Source: Tsukamurella spumae (GTDB lineage: Bacteria; Actinomycetota; Actinomycetes; Mycobacteriales; Mycobacteriaceae). From it: a stretch of DNA of 64,000 nucleotides. The DNA is taken from NCBI RefSeq assembly GCF_012396015.1, contig NZ_JAAXOQ010000005.1:62001-126000 (forward strand). The letters are read 5' to 3'. The notes below the pieces were generated by a model. The model worked only from the letters and a program-made list of their open reading frames with translations, did not search any database and was not told the origin of the DNA. Shown piece after piece: positions 1 to 7,914 of the stretch; the first letter of the stretch is position 1, and every line of letters begins with the position of its first letter. The position numbers were made by a program, and so were the translations under genes.

Positions 1-1836
1 GCGTTCGACCACCGCGACATCTTCCTCGACCCGAATCCCGATGCCGCGGCGGGCTTCGCGGAGCGGCAGCGACTGTTCGATCTGCCGCGGTCGTCGTGGA
101 AGGACTACGACACCAGCAAGATCAGCGAGGGCGGCGGCGTGTACAGCCGCGAGACGAAGTCGGTGCCCATCAGCCCGCAGGTCCGCGCGGTGCTGGGCCT
201 GGCCGACGACGTGACCGAGCTGACCCCGCCGGAGCTCATGCGCGCGGTGCTGCTGGCCCCCGTCGACCTGCTGTGGAACGGCGGCATCGGCACCTACATC
301 AAGGCCTCGACGGAGACCGATCTGGCGGTGGGCGACCGCGCCAACGACGCGATCCGCGTCGACGGGAACCAGGTGCGCGCCAAGGTCGTCGGCGAGGGCG
401 GCAACCTGGGCGTGACTCCGCTCGGCCGCATCGAGTTCGATCGCAGCGGCGGCCGGATCAACACCGACGCGATGGACAACTCGGCCGGCGTGGACTGCTC
501 CGATCACGAGGTCAACATCAAGATCCTGCTGGATCGGCAGATCGCGGCGGGCGCGATCGGGGAGGCCGAGCGGCACGACCTCCTGGTGTCCATGACCGAC
601 GATGTCTCGCGTCTGGTGCTGGCCGACAACGTCTCCCAGAACACCGCGCTGTCGGTGGAGCGCTCGCTCGCGCCGAAGATGGTGGACGTGCACGCCCGGA
701 TCCTCGCGGACCTCTCGCGCAACCGCGGCGTCGACCTGCGGCTCGAGGCGCTGCCCACGCGCAAGGAGACCGACCGGCTCAAGGCCGCCGGCCTCGGTCT
801 CAGTTCGCCGGAGCTGGCGAATCTCATGGCCCACGTCAAGCTGGCGGCGAAGGACGACGTGCTGGCCAGCGACCTTCCCGACAACGACGCGCTCACCGCG
901 CGGCTCCCGGAGTACTTCCCGGACGGGCTGCGCGAGCGCGCCGGCGAGGCCGTGTTCGCGCACCCGCTGCGCCGCGAGATCGTCACCACCCAGGTGGTCA
1001 ACGAGCTCGTCGACAACGCGGGCGTCAGCTTCGTCTACCGGCTCGAGGAGGAGACCGGCGCCGGTGCCGCCGACGCCGTGCGGGCGTTCGTGGCAGTGAG
1101 CCGCGTCTTCGGCCTCTCCGCCACGTGGTCGGCGATCCGCGCGCTGCCGGTCTCGGCCGTGGAGTCGGCGGCACTGTTCTCCGAGAGCCGCCGGGTACTC
1201 GACCGCGGGGCGCGCTGGATGCTCACCAACCGCCCGCAGCCCATCGCGATCGGCGCGGAGGTCAATCGGTACGCGGATCGCATCGCGGCGATGACGGCCG
1301 CGATGCCGGAGTGGGACATCCAGTACGACGCGCAGGCCCGCGCGGCCGCGGACCACGCCATCGCGGCGGGGGTCCCGGACGACCTGGCGTTCGGGGTGTC
1401 CCGCGCGCTGTACCGGTTCAGCCTGCTCGACGTGGTCGACATCGCGGACATCACCGAGCGCGAGGACGACGAGGTGGGGCGCCTGTACTTCGCGCTCATG
1501 CAGTACCTGCGGATCGACAAGATGCTGGGCGCGGTCGCGGAGCTGCCGCGGGGCGACAGGTGGAGCGGGATGGCCCGCCTCGCGTTGCGCGACGACCTGT
1601 ACGGCGCGCTGCGGGCGCTCACCGTCGAGGTCCTCAACTTCACCGACGCGAACGAGCCGGCCACGCAGAAGATCGGCGACTGGGCCTCGCGCAACGCGCG
1701 GAGCCTCGAGCGGGTCGGTGCGCTGCTGTCGGAGATCCTCGACCCGGAGGAGGGGAGCGGCGCGCTGGCGAACCAGGAGTCGAGCCTGTCGGTGGCCACC
1801 CGGGCCCTGCGCTCGCTCCTGCGGCACGCGGGGTGA
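1..1836 (+). CDS. gdh: NAD-specific glutamate dehydrogenase, C-terminal part (5' end outside window)
   Basis: This is the last ~611 residues of a large (about 180 kDa class, Bac_GDH) NAD-dependent glutamate dehydrogenase, which converts glutamate plus NAD+ to 2-oxoglutarate and ammonium in the cytosol. The frame is open from base 1, so the start lies outside the window. The visible part includes the block L-W-N-G-G-I-G-T-Y-I-K near residues 91-101 and the V-G-E-G-G-N-L-G nucleotide-binding-type loop that follows, both characteristic of this family, and then a long helical C-terminal region. The stop is at 1834-1836. The next gene starts 24 bp downstream on the same strand, as in M. tuberculosis Rv2476c-Rv2475c. 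In mycobacteria this enzyme is controlled by the FHA protein GarA; nothing in the sequence shown tests that here. Confidence 0.93.
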   Translation, partial: AFDHRDIFLDPNPDAAAGFAERQRLFDLPRSSWKDYDTSKISEGGGVYSRETKSVPISPQVRAVLGLADDVTELTPPELMRAVLLAPVDLLWNGGIGTYIKASTETDLAVGDRANDAIRVDGNQVRAKVVGEGGNLGVTPLGRIEFDRSGGRINTDAMDNSAGVDCSDHEVNIKILLDRQIAAGAIGEAERHDLLVSMTDDVSRLVLADNVSQNTALSVERSLAPKMVDVHARILADLSRNRGVDLRLEALPTRKETDRLKAAGLGLSSPELANLMAHVKLAAKDDVLASDLPDNDALTARLPEYFPDGLRERAGEAVFAHPLRREIVTTQVVNELVDNAGVSFVYRLEEETGAGAADAVRAFVAVSRVFGLSATWSAIRALPVSAVESAALFSESRRVLDRGARWMLTNRPQPIAIGAEVNRYADRIAAMTAAMPEWDIQYDAQARAAADHAIAAGVPDDLAFGVSRALYRFSLLDVVDIADITEREDDEVGRLYFALMQYLRIDKMLGAVAELPRGDRWSGMARLALRDDLYGALRALTVEVLNFTDANEPATQKIGDWASRNARSLERVGALLSEILDPEEGSGALANQESSLSVATRALRSLLRHAG

Positions 1837-1860
1837 CGCCCGTCGGCTAGCGTTGACGGG

Positions 1861-2337
1861 GTGACCGACTACAGCTTCACCGCCGCGGGCGTCACGGGCG
1901 TGCGCACCGTCTCCGACGACGGCGCCGCCGTCCTGACGGTCCCGGTCGATGTGCGGTGGTCCGATATGGACGTCTACCAGCACATCAACAACGCGCGCAT
2001 GGTGACGCTGCTGGAGGAGGCGCGGATCCCGCTGCTCTTCGCGCCGGACGCGCCCACCCGCGACCTGCTCGACGGGCTGCTGCTGGCCAAGCTCGAGGTC
2101 GAGTACCGCGGGCAACTGCGGCACCAGGATTCGCCGCTGCAGGTGACGGTGTGGACCTCCGCCGTGCGGGCCGCCGACTTCGTGGTGCACCACGAGGTCC
2201 GGCCCGCGGGCGCGGGGCTCGACACCGCGCCGGCCGTGGTCGCACAGGTGCGCCTCGCCGCGTTCGACGTGGCGGAGCAGCGGGTGCGCCGGCTGTCGGG
2301 GGAGCAGCGCGACTACCTGAAGTCGTTCTCCCGGTGA
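1861..2337 (+). CDS. Hot-dog fold acyl-CoA thioesterase (Rv2475c-like)
   Basis: A 158-residue single-domain protein of the 4-hydroxybenzoyl-CoA thioesterase type, predicted to hydrolyse an acyl-CoA in the cytosol. The family signature is clear: R-W-S-D-M-D-V-Y-Q-H-I-N-N at about residues 31-43, where the Asp and the H-x-N-N stretch lie at the active site. The start is GTG at 1861, because the region upstream is the gdh terminus. It sits between gdh and a conserved hypothetical gene that overlaps it by 4 bp (GTGA), so the three are probably co-transcribed. The natural substrate cannot be read from the sequence. Confidence 0.85.
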   Translation: MTDYSFTAAGVTGVRTVSDDGAAVLTVPVDVRWSDMDVYQHINNARMVTLLEEARIPLLFAPDAPTRDLLDGLLLAKLEVEYRGQLRHQDSPLQVTVWTSAVRAADFVVHHEVRPAGAGLDTAPAVVAQVRLAAFDVAEQRVRRLSGEQRDYLKSFSR

Positions 2338-2990
2338 GCGACCGGAGGCTGACGGTGCCCGGGGCGCGGCCGCGGGCGAACCTCGCGGCGTTCGTGACCC
2401 GTCTGCTGCGCACCGACGACTCGGCCGTGGTCCGGGTCCGGCGGCGCGACGAGCAGCACGTGGAGGTCTGGGGCCGGACGGGCTTCGGCGTTCTCGTGGT
2501 CCGGGTGCTCACCGGTACCGTCGCGCCGGAATCGCTCGTGTGCAGCGCGACGACCGTCCTCGACTCCCTGCGGGAGGATCCCGCGGGCGAGCGGCTGCAT
2601 GCGGGCGGGTACGTCGACGTGGGCTTCTCCCTCGACTCCGCCTGGCGCGGTGCGCTGCCGCCGGCAACGGGTTTCGTCACCGTCGACGACGTGCCGGCGC
2701 AGGCGCTGCGGGACGTCGCGGCGCGCGGCGTGGAGGTGGGGCGGGAGGCGGGCGGTCCCGCCGGGCCGCCGGCGTCGCTGCTGGACTCCGAGGTGGTCAG
2801 CGTGAGTTCGGGGGAGAGCACCGTCCCGATCGCCCTGCGCACGGCGTTCGCGTTGGAGGCGATGGGCTTCGCGGCCGACGGTGCCGACGAGCCCGTCCGG
2901 GTGTCGGCGTCCGCGACCTGGGTGCGGGTGGACGCGCGGTACGGATCGCTGTATCAGCGAAGGGAATCCGGACCCGCCTTGTTGGTCTGA
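2334..2990 (+). CDS. Conserved hypothetical protein (Rv2474c-like)
   Basis: A 218-residue protein whose GTG start overlaps the thioesterase stop by 4 bp, indicating translational coupling. Length and position match the Rv2474c family, conserved next to gdh in mycolata. No signal peptide, membrane segment or catalytic motif can be identified; the sequence alternates beta-prone stretches (for example V-E-V-W-G-R-T-G-F-G-V-L-V-V-R) with Arg/Gly-rich loops. The function is unknown. Its 3' end overlaps the end of the convergent MerR gene by 37 bp. Confidence 0.75.
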   Translation: MSDRRLTVPGARPRANLAAFVTRLLRTDDSAVVRVRRRDEQHVEVWGRTGFGVLVVRVLTGTVAPESLVCSATTVLDSLREDPAGERLHAGGYVDVGFSLDSAWRGALPPATGFVTVDDVPAQALRDVAARGVEVGREAGGPAGPPASLLDSEVVSVSSGESTVPIALRTAFALEAMGFAADGADEPVRVSASATWVRVDARYGSLYQRRESGPALLV

Positions 2991-3613
2991 CGCTCGGCCC
3001 CGGCGCGCTCGAGGAGCGTCGCGGTGAGGTTCTGCTGAGCCAGTCGGCGCAGGGTCTGCAATACGCGGTCGGAGAGGACCGTGCCCACGATGGCGGTGCG
3101 CAGCGCCTGCTCGTCGTCGTCCGTGAGGGTCTCGAGGTCGCCGGCGGCGATGGCCTCCGCGGCGTCCGCCCACCGGTCGAGGGTGCTGGCGCCGCCGACA
3201 CCGCAGGTGTCGGCGAGGGCCTTGAGTTGCGATCCGAGCTGCGGGAGCAGGACGTCGCCGTCGCGGATCCGCCAGTCGCGGTGCTCGACGAAGGCGACGG
3301 CCGCCGCGGTCCAGTCGGGGTCCTCGTCGTACGCGGTGCCGTCCGTGAGCGCGTCCTGGGCGACGCCGAGGAGTTCGTGGCGCGGCACCGTCGGGCTGTC
3401 GAGGGCCTCGATGACGCGCCGGACCTGGGCGAGCGACAGGCCGCCCGATTCGACGAGGGCGCGGATCAGGCGCACGCGTTCGACGTGCGCGGGGCCGTAG
3501 TCGGCCTGGGTGCGCGTGCGCGGCTCGCCGGGTTCGAGCAGCGACTCCCGGAGATAGAACTTCAGCGACGCGGTACTGACGCCGGTCTCGGCGGACAACT
3601 CGGACAATCGCAT
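2954..3613 (-). CDS. MerR-family transcriptional regulator
   Basis: A 219-residue cytosolic regulator. The N-terminus, beginning M-R-L-S-E-L-S-A-E-T-G-V, is the winged helix-turn-helix of MerR proteins, followed by the F-Y-L-R-E and Y-G-x-x-H-V-E-R signature up to about residue 50. A helical region and an effector/dimer domain follow. No metal-binding Cys cluster is visible, so a metal ligand is unlikely. The ATG at 3613 is chosen because it starts exactly at the conserved helix-turn-helix; longer in-frame starts would cross the promoter. It is transcribed divergently from the DUF4188 gene, with a near-perfect dyad between them, so it probably controls that gene and itself. The ligand is unknown. 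Confidence 0.85.
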   Translation of the reverse strand: MRLSELSAETGVSTASLKFYLRESLLEPGEPRTRTQADYGPAHVERVRLIRALVESGGLSLAQVRRVIEALDSPTVPRHELLGVAQDALTDGTAYDEDPDWTAAAVAFVEHRDWRIRDGDVLLPQLGSQLKALADTCGVGGASTLDRWADAAEAIAAGDLETLTDDDEQALRTAIVGTVLSDRVLQTLRRLAQQNLTATLLERAGAERQTNKAGPDSLR

Positions 3614-3622
3614 GATTCGATC

Positions 3623-3669
3623 TTGACACGGGATAGCTCCACTCTCCAATATGGGTAGTGGCACTATCC
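3623..3669 (+). promoter_or_regulatory. MerR-type promoter/operator for the DUF4188 gene
   Basis: A TTGACA hexamer lies at 3623-3628. Two arms form an inverted repeat: GGATAGCTCCACT (3631-3643) and the complement of GGATAGTGCCACT (3657-3669), matching at 11 of 13 positions with a 13-bp spacer. The AT-rich -10-like stretch (AATATG, from 3648) falls between the arms about 19 bp from the -35. A long spacer with an intervening dyad is the classical MerR promoter layout. Strength and start site are inferred. Confidence 0.55.
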
Positions 3670-3692
3670 AAGTCCGTCCGGGAGGCACTTCC

Positions 3693-4178
3693 GTGAAGCA
3701 CGACATCAAGACCGACGCCCATGACGGCGATGTGATCGTCTTCCTGATCGGGATGCAGCCGCGTCCGACCTGGAATCTCGGCCAAGCGGCCTTCCTCACG
3801 CGTTCGATGCTCGCCATGCAGCGAGAGCTCAAGCGTGATCGGCGGCGCGGTGGGGCGCTCGGATTCCTCGGCGGCTACAACGCGTTGACGACGACCGGGC
3901 CGATGGCGGTGCAGTACTGGCGCAGCTTCGAGGACCTGGAGCGGTACGCCCGGTCGAACGATTTCCGGCACCGCCCCGCCTGGTTGAAGTTCTACGCGAT
4001 GACCCACGAGGACGGGCGCTCGCGTGCGGGTATCTGGCACGAGACCTACCGCGTGCCGGCCGGCGGACACGAGTCGATCTACGGCGACCTCGCGACGCCG
4101 GTGGGGCTCGGCGCGGCGGTCGGGGTGCAGCCCGTCCAGCGGCGCGGCACGTCGGCGCGCGAGCGGATCGGCGCCTGA
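3693..4178 (+). CDS. DUF4188 domain-containing protein
   Basis: A 161-residue protein of the DUF4188 family, a dimeric alpha-beta barrel-like group sometimes annotated as monooxygenase-like or phenylacetaldoxime dehydratase-like; the biochemical role is not established. Visible family features are V-F-L-I-G-M-Q (about residues 14-20), the M-A-V-Q-Y-W-R-S-F-E-D-L segment and W-H-E-T-Y-R-V near the end. The GTG at 3693 is chosen because GGGAGG lies 6-8 bp upstream; an in-frame ATG at 3651 would lie inside the operator. It is divergent from the MerR regulator and is its likely target. Confidence 0.75.
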   Translation: MKHDIKTDAHDGDVIVFLIGMQPRPTWNLGQAAFLTRSMLAMQRELKRDRRRGGALGFLGGYNALTTTGPMAVQYWRSFEDLERYARSNDFRHRPAWLKFYAMTHEDGRSRAGIWHETYRVPAGGHESIYGDLATPVGLGAAVGVQPVQRRGTSARERIGA

Positions 4179-4214
4179 TCGGACCCGACCGAAGCCGGGA
4201 GACCGATCAGGCGC
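4171..4214. terminator. Inverted repeat between convergent genes (candidate bidirectional terminator)
   Basis: GCGCCTGATCGG (4171-4182) is perfectly complementary to CCGATCAGGCGC (4203-4214), with a 20-nt loop. It overlaps the stop codon of the DUF4188 gene and precedes the 3' end of aglA. There is no U tract, so intrinsic termination is uncertain. Confidence 0.4.
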
Positions 4215-4235
4215 GGCCCCGTGCGCCGGCGGCGC

Positions 4236-5834
4236 TCACGCCAGCCAGCAGGCCGCGTTCGGGGGCAGCAGACCGTCGACCAGCGGTGCGCTGGCGAGGA
4301 CGAGTTCGCCGCCGGGCAGCTCGACGGGGCCGTCCGATGCGTTGAGGACGCAGGTCAGGCGGCCGTCGACCCGGCGGAACGCCAGCACGCCGGGACGGGG
4401 GGCGCCGTACCACTCGATCGCGTCCCCGCGGAACTCCGGCCGCATGCGCCGCAGCTCGATCGCGGTGCGATAGAGGGTCAAGGTCGAGTCGAGATCCTCG
4501 AGCTCCGCCTCCGCGGTGAGGTCCTTCCAGTCCTCCGGCATCGGGAGCCAGGTGTCCGGATCCGTCGAGAATCCGTACGGCGGAAGGGTTCCCTGCCAGG
4601 GCAGGGGCACGCGGCAGCCGTCGCGACCGCGCTCGACGTGCCCGGAGCGCTCCCACGTGGGGTCCTGCAGCGCCGCGTCCGGCAGGTCGACATTGGGCAG
4701 GCCCAGCTCGGAGCCGTTGTACAGGAACGCCGTACCGGGCAGCGCCAGCTCGACGAGGATCATCGCCCGCGCCCGCGCGACGCCCAGATCCCCGCCGCCG
4801 TACCGCGTGACCTCGCGGGGCACGTCGTGGTTGGACAGCGTCCAGGTGGGGATGCCGTTCACCGACTCGACCGCGATGAGTGAGTTGTCGATCGCCTCGC
4901 GGATCTCCCGCGCGTCCCACTCCGCCTCCGCCAGACGGAAATTGAAGCCCAGGTGCAGTTCGTCCGGCCGGATGTACTCGGCGAACCGGTCGTTGTCCTT
5001 CACCCAGATCTCACCGACGGTGACGCGTCCCGGGAACTCGTCCATCACGGCACGGATGCGCCGGTGGATCGCATGCACCCCGGGGTCGTTGAACCGCAGG
5101 TCGTTCTCGTCGTTGTCCATGATCTGGTTGTGCGCCAGATCCATGTCGGGCAGCCCCGCCGGCTTGGACATCCCGTGCGCGACGTCGATCCGGAAACCGT
5201 CCACCCCGCGATCGAGCCAGAAGCGCAGGGTCTGCGCGAGGTCCTGGAAGACCTCCTCGTTGCGCCAGTTCAGATCCGGCTGCTCGGGGGCGAAGATGTG
5301 CAGGTACCACTGGCCCGGCGTCCCGTCGGGCTCGGTCACGCGGTGCCATGCCGGGCCGCCGAAGATGCTGGGCCAGTTGTTGGGCGGCTCGTCACCGTGC
5401 GGGCCGCGGCCCTCGCGGAAGATGTAGCGCTCCCGCTCCGGGCTCCCCGGGCCCGCCGCCAGCGCGGCGCGGAACCAGGGGTGCTGATCGGAGGTGTGAT
5501 TGGGCACCAGGTCCATCGTCACGCGGATCCGGTGCGCGTGCGCCGACCGGATCAGCTCGTCCATGTCCTCGATGGTCCCGAACAGCGGGTCGATGTCGCG
5601 CGGATCGGAGACGTCGTAGCCGTGATCGGCCATGGGGGAGCGCATCACCGGCGAGAGCCACAGCGCGTCGACGCCGAGCAACTCGAGGTAACCCAACCGG
5701 TCGATGACGCCCCGCAGGTCTCCCACGCCGTCGCCGTTCGAGTCGGAGAACGACCGGGGGTAGACCTGGTAGAAGATCGCGTCCTTCCACCACGGGGCGT
5801 CCGTGTAGTGGGGTGTGTGGACGGGTGGCGTCAT
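4236..5834 (-). CDS. aglA: Alpha-glucosidase, GH13 family
   Basis: A 532-residue cytosolic glycoside hydrolase of family 13 (oligo-1,6-/alpha-glucosidase subfamily), releasing glucose from alpha-glucosides. The TIM barrel begins at W-W-K-D-A-I-F-Y-Q-V-Y-P-R-S-F (about residue 15). Conserved regions are visible: D-L-V-P-N-H-T-S; the nucleophile Asp in G-F-R-I-D-V-A (near residue 215); the acid/base Glu in V-G-E-I-W-V (near 274); and the transition-state Asp in S-N-H-D-V-P-R (near 334). The ATG at 5834 is preceded by GAGGAG; an in-frame TTG at 5846 would overlap that ribosome site. It lies 13 bp downstream of glbO on the same strand, the same pairing as Rv2470-Rv2471 of M. tuberculosis. Confidence 0.92.
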   Translation of the reverse strand: MTPPVHTPHYTDAPWWKDAIFYQVYPRSFSDSNGDGVGDLRGVIDRLGYLELLGVDALWLSPVMRSPMADHGYDVSDPRDIDPLFGTIEDMDELIRSAHAHRIRVTMDLVPNHTSDQHPWFRAALAAGPGSPERERYIFREGRGPHGDEPPNNWPSIFGGPAWHRVTEPDGTPGQWYLHIFAPEQPDLNWRNEEVFQDLAQTLRFWLDRGVDGFRIDVAHGMSKPAGLPDMDLAHNQIMDNDENDLRFNDPGVHAIHRRIRAVMDEFPGRVTVGEIWVKDNDRFAEYIRPDELHLGFNFRLAEAEWDAREIREAIDNSLIAVESVNGIPTWTLSNHDVPREVTRYGGGDLGVARARAMILVELALPGTAFLYNGSELGLPNVDLPDAALQDPTWERSGHVERGRDGCRVPLPWQGTLPPYGFSTDPDTWLPMPEDWKDLTAEAELEDLDSTLTLYRTAIELRRMRPEFRGDAIEWYGAPRPGVLAFRRVDGRLTCVLNASDGPVELPGGELVLASAPLVDGLLPPNAACWLA

Positions 5835-5847
5835 CTCACTCCTCAAC

Positions 5848-6252
5848 TCAACCGCCCATGGGGGTGTTCACGAGCATCTGTGCGGCCGTCTCACAGTAGT
5901 TCCTGAGCTGCTGCTTGCGATCGGGGGTCATCCGCGCGTCGTCGATCGAGGCGATCGCCGTGTCCATGCAGCGCAGCCACGCGTCGCGCTCGATCTCGGT
6001 GATCCGGTAGGGCACGTGCCGCATCCGCAGCCGCGGGTGTCCGCGCTGCTCCGAATAGGTGCGCGGGCCGCCCCAGTACTGCTCGAAGAACATCCGCAGC
6101 CGGACCTCGGCGGGGCCGAGATCCTCCTCCGGGTACAGGGGGCGCAGCAGCTCGTCGCGCGCGACCTCCTGGTAGAAGCGGTGGATCAGCTCCTGGAAGG
6201 TATCGGCGCCGCCGACGGCGTCGTAGAAGCTCTGCTGGTCGGGCGTGCTCAC
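5848..6252 (-). CDS. glbO: Group II truncated haemoglobin O
   Basis: A 134-residue haem protein of the trHbO type, implicated in oxygen/peroxide chemistry at the cytoplasmic membrane in mycobacteria. Key haem-pocket residues align with M. tuberculosis GlbO at an offset of four: Tyr27 (B10), Tyr40 (CD1), proximal His79 (F8) in R-M-R-H-V-P-Y, and Trp92 (G8) in R-D-A-W-L-R-C-M. The GTG at 6252 ([10 protein letters not shown]) gives the usual family length; longer in-frame starts have Pro/Gly-rich N-termini with no counterpart. It is the first gene of the glbO-aglA unit. Confidence 0.93.
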   Translation of the reverse strand: MSTPDQQSFYDAVGGADTFQELIHRFYQEVARDELLRPLYPEEDLGPAEVRLRMFFEQYWGGPRTYSEQRGHPRLRMRHVPYRITEIERDAWLRCMDTAIASIDDARMTPDRKQQLRNYCETAAQMLVNTPMGG

Positions 6253-6459
6253 CCTTCCAGTCTCGCACGGGCCCGGCGGCCACTCCGGAGCGGAACCGGG
6301 CGATGGTGGGCGGGTCACCGCGCGTTCACCGGTTGTGCGCCGACTCGTCGCGGGAAATGCGCGGTAATCACCGTGCGGATCGCGGTCGTCCGTGGTGCAC
6401 TACTAGAGGCGGACGACCCGGCCGAACCCGGCGGGTCGGCGCGAGGGTGAGGAGAGTCG

Positions 6460-7050
6460 ATGAAGCGGACGCACGCCGCGGGTGCCCCCGCGATGGTCGC
6501 GCTCGCCGGCGACAACCCGCCCGGCGGGTCGGTATGGGGCAAGCGGCGGGTGCTGCTCCTCAACGCCACCTACGAGCCATTGACCGCGATCTCGATGCGG
6601 AGGGCGATAGTCCTCATGCTCAGGGATAGGGCCGATGTGGTCCACGACGATCCGAACGGTCCGCTGGTGCATTCAGCGGACCGTTCGCTGTCTGTGCCCT
6701 CGGTGATCCGGCTGCGCACCTACGTCCGCGTGCCCTACCGCGCGCAGGTGCCGATGACCCGGGCGGCCCTGATGCACCGCGACCGGTTCCGCTGCGGCTA
6801 CTGCGGCGGCAAGGCCGACACCATCGACCACGTTCAGCCGCGCTCCCGGGGCGGTGCCCACGGGTGGGAGAACTGCGTGGCCTGCTGCGCCGCGTGCAAC
6901 CACCGCAAGGCCGACCGGCTGCTGTCCGAAATCGGCTGGAAGCTCCGCACGGAACCGCGGGCGCCGCAGGGCCGGCACTGGCGGTTGCTGTCGACCCTCA
7001 AGGAGGTCGACCCGATGTGGAGTCGGTATCTCGACCTCGATGCGGCATAG
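6460..7050 (+). CDS. HNH endonuclease family protein (Rv2469c-like)
   Basis: A 196-residue protein with a C-terminal HNH domain. The core is R-F-R-C-G-Y-C-G-G (about residues 109-117), I-D-H-V-Q-P-R-S-R-G-G and C-A-A-C-N-H-R-K, giving two zinc-coordinating Cys pairs around the catalytic His. The N-terminal ~100 residues (L-L-L-N-A-T-Y-E-P-L and following) match the chromosomal single-copy family found next to pepN/glbO in mycolata, not the phage type. The ATG has GTGAGGAGAG upstream. The cellular role is unknown. Confidence 0.85.
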   Translation: MKRTHAAGAPAMVALAGDNPPGGSVWGKRRVLLLNATYEPLTAISMRRAIVLMLRDRADVVHDDPNGPLVHSADRSLSVPSVIRLRTYVRVPYRAQVPMTRAALMHRDRFRCGYCGGKADTIDHVQPRSRGGAHGWENCVACCAACNHRKADRLLSEIGWKLRTEPRAPQGRHWRLLSTLKEVDPMWSRYLDLDAA

Positions 7051-7117
7051 GCTAAGTTGTTCTGCAGACCCGACCAGCGCCGTCGGGCGTTCGCACAGAC
7101 AGGGAAAGGGGCCCACA

Positions 7118-7375
7118 GTGAGCTTGCTCAACATCATCGGCGGGATCACGGTCGTCGCCACGATCGTCATCGTCGTCCTGTGCGTCATCTCGATGGCCAC
7201 CGGCCGTAACGAGAAGTACCAGCAGCCGGACGAGTACAAGCTCGGCGAGCCGTGGACCCGCGAGCCCATGCTGTTCAGCGCGGTCGACGAGGCGCCGGTG
7301 GGCCCGCACGGCGGGCACCACGACGACCATGACAACGAGAACCTGATCGGGGGTGCCGCTCGTGGCAAGTGGTGA
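7118..7375 (+). CDS. Small single-pass membrane protein, possible cytochrome oxidase accessory subunit (CtaJ-like)
   Basis: An 85-residue protein starting at GTG 7118 (V-S-L-L-N-I-I-G-G), with GGGAAAGGGG upstream. One strongly hydrophobic helix (about residues 5-27) is followed by a polar, probably cytoplasmic tail ending in a His/Asp-rich stretch (G-G-H-H-D-D-H-D-N-E). A small membrane protein encoded at this place in mycobacteria is annotated as the aa3 oxidase supercomplex subunit CtaJ; I propose the same by position and architecture, not by demonstrated homology. The next gene overlaps its 3' end, indicating co-expression. Confidence 0.5.
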   Translation: MSLLNIIGGITVVATIVIVVLCVISMATGRNEKYQQPDEYKLGEPWTREPMLFSAVDEAPVGPHGGHHDDHDNENLIGGAARGKW

Positions 7376-7844
7376 TCACACGCAGACCGTCGCCGTCCCG
7401 CAGGGCGATCTGCCCATCGGCACGGCCATCACCTCGAGCGGGCGCATCTCCGCGGCTCGCCAGGCGAGCGACAGCCCGGTCAACCCGCCCTTCTCCCGCG
7501 AGGAGCTGATCGGCCTCGACGAGGCGCTGATCCGCGCCACTCGCGATGCGAACGCGCGTTTCTCGGTGTACATCGGCGACCTGGGTGACGATGTGCACGC
7601 CGGTGCCGAGGCGGTGCTCCGTCAGGCCCCCGAGCCCGAGTACGCGGCCCTGATCGCCGTGTCGCCGAACACGCGCGACATCGTCGTCCTCACCGGCAGC
7701 GGCGTCGCCGACCGCCTCGGGGACAAGGTCGCGCAGCTCGGCGTGACCGCCGCGATCCCGCCCTTCCAGGCCGGCGATCTCATCGACGGCCTCATCGCCG
7801 CGCTGCGCGTCATGGCCTCGGCCGTGAAGCCGCCGACGGCGTAG
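7362..7844 (+). CDS. DUF5130 family protein (Rv2468c-like)
   Basis: A 160-residue protein of the DUF5130 family (TPM-like fold), of unknown function and conserved beside pepN in mycolata. It has a disordered N-terminus of about 40 residues, then a compact domain with I-G-D-L-G-D-D-V-H-A-G-A and V-S-P-N-T-R-D-I-V-V-L-T-G. No transmembrane segment is evident. The GTG at 7362 has a GGGGG tract about 8 bp upstream; GTG 7353 is an alternative adding three residues. It overlaps the upstream small membrane-protein gene by 14 bp and is followed by a strong terminator. Confidence 0.75.
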   Translation: MASGDHTQTVAVPQGDLPIGTAITSSGRISAARQASDSPVNPPFSREELIGLDEALIRATRDANARFSVYIGDLGDDVHAGAEAVLRQAPEPEYAALIAVSPNTRDIVVLTGSGVADRLGDKVAQLGVTAAIPPFQAGDLIDGLIAALRVMASAVKPPTA

Positions 7845-7860
7845 CGACGAAGCAACAGGG

Positions 7861-7893
7861 AACGGCCCACCGGATCGGATCCGGTGGGCCGTT
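7861..7893. terminator. Strong hairpin terminator between convergent genes
   Basis: AACGGCCCACCGGATC (7861-7876) is followed almost directly by its perfect complement (7878-7893), giving a 16-bp-arm palindrome. It starts 17 bp after the DUF5130 stop and lies just before the 3' end of the convergent MFS gene, so it may serve both. Confidence 0.7.
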
Positions 7894-7914
7894 CCGTCGT
7901 CTCCGGGGCCGCCG

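Noticed and set aside
1985-2842. Long antisense open frames here and opposite most genes
   Set aside because: High GC makes long shadow frames common; these have Arg/Ala/Pro-rich low-complexity translations and no domain, and they oppose well-supported genes.
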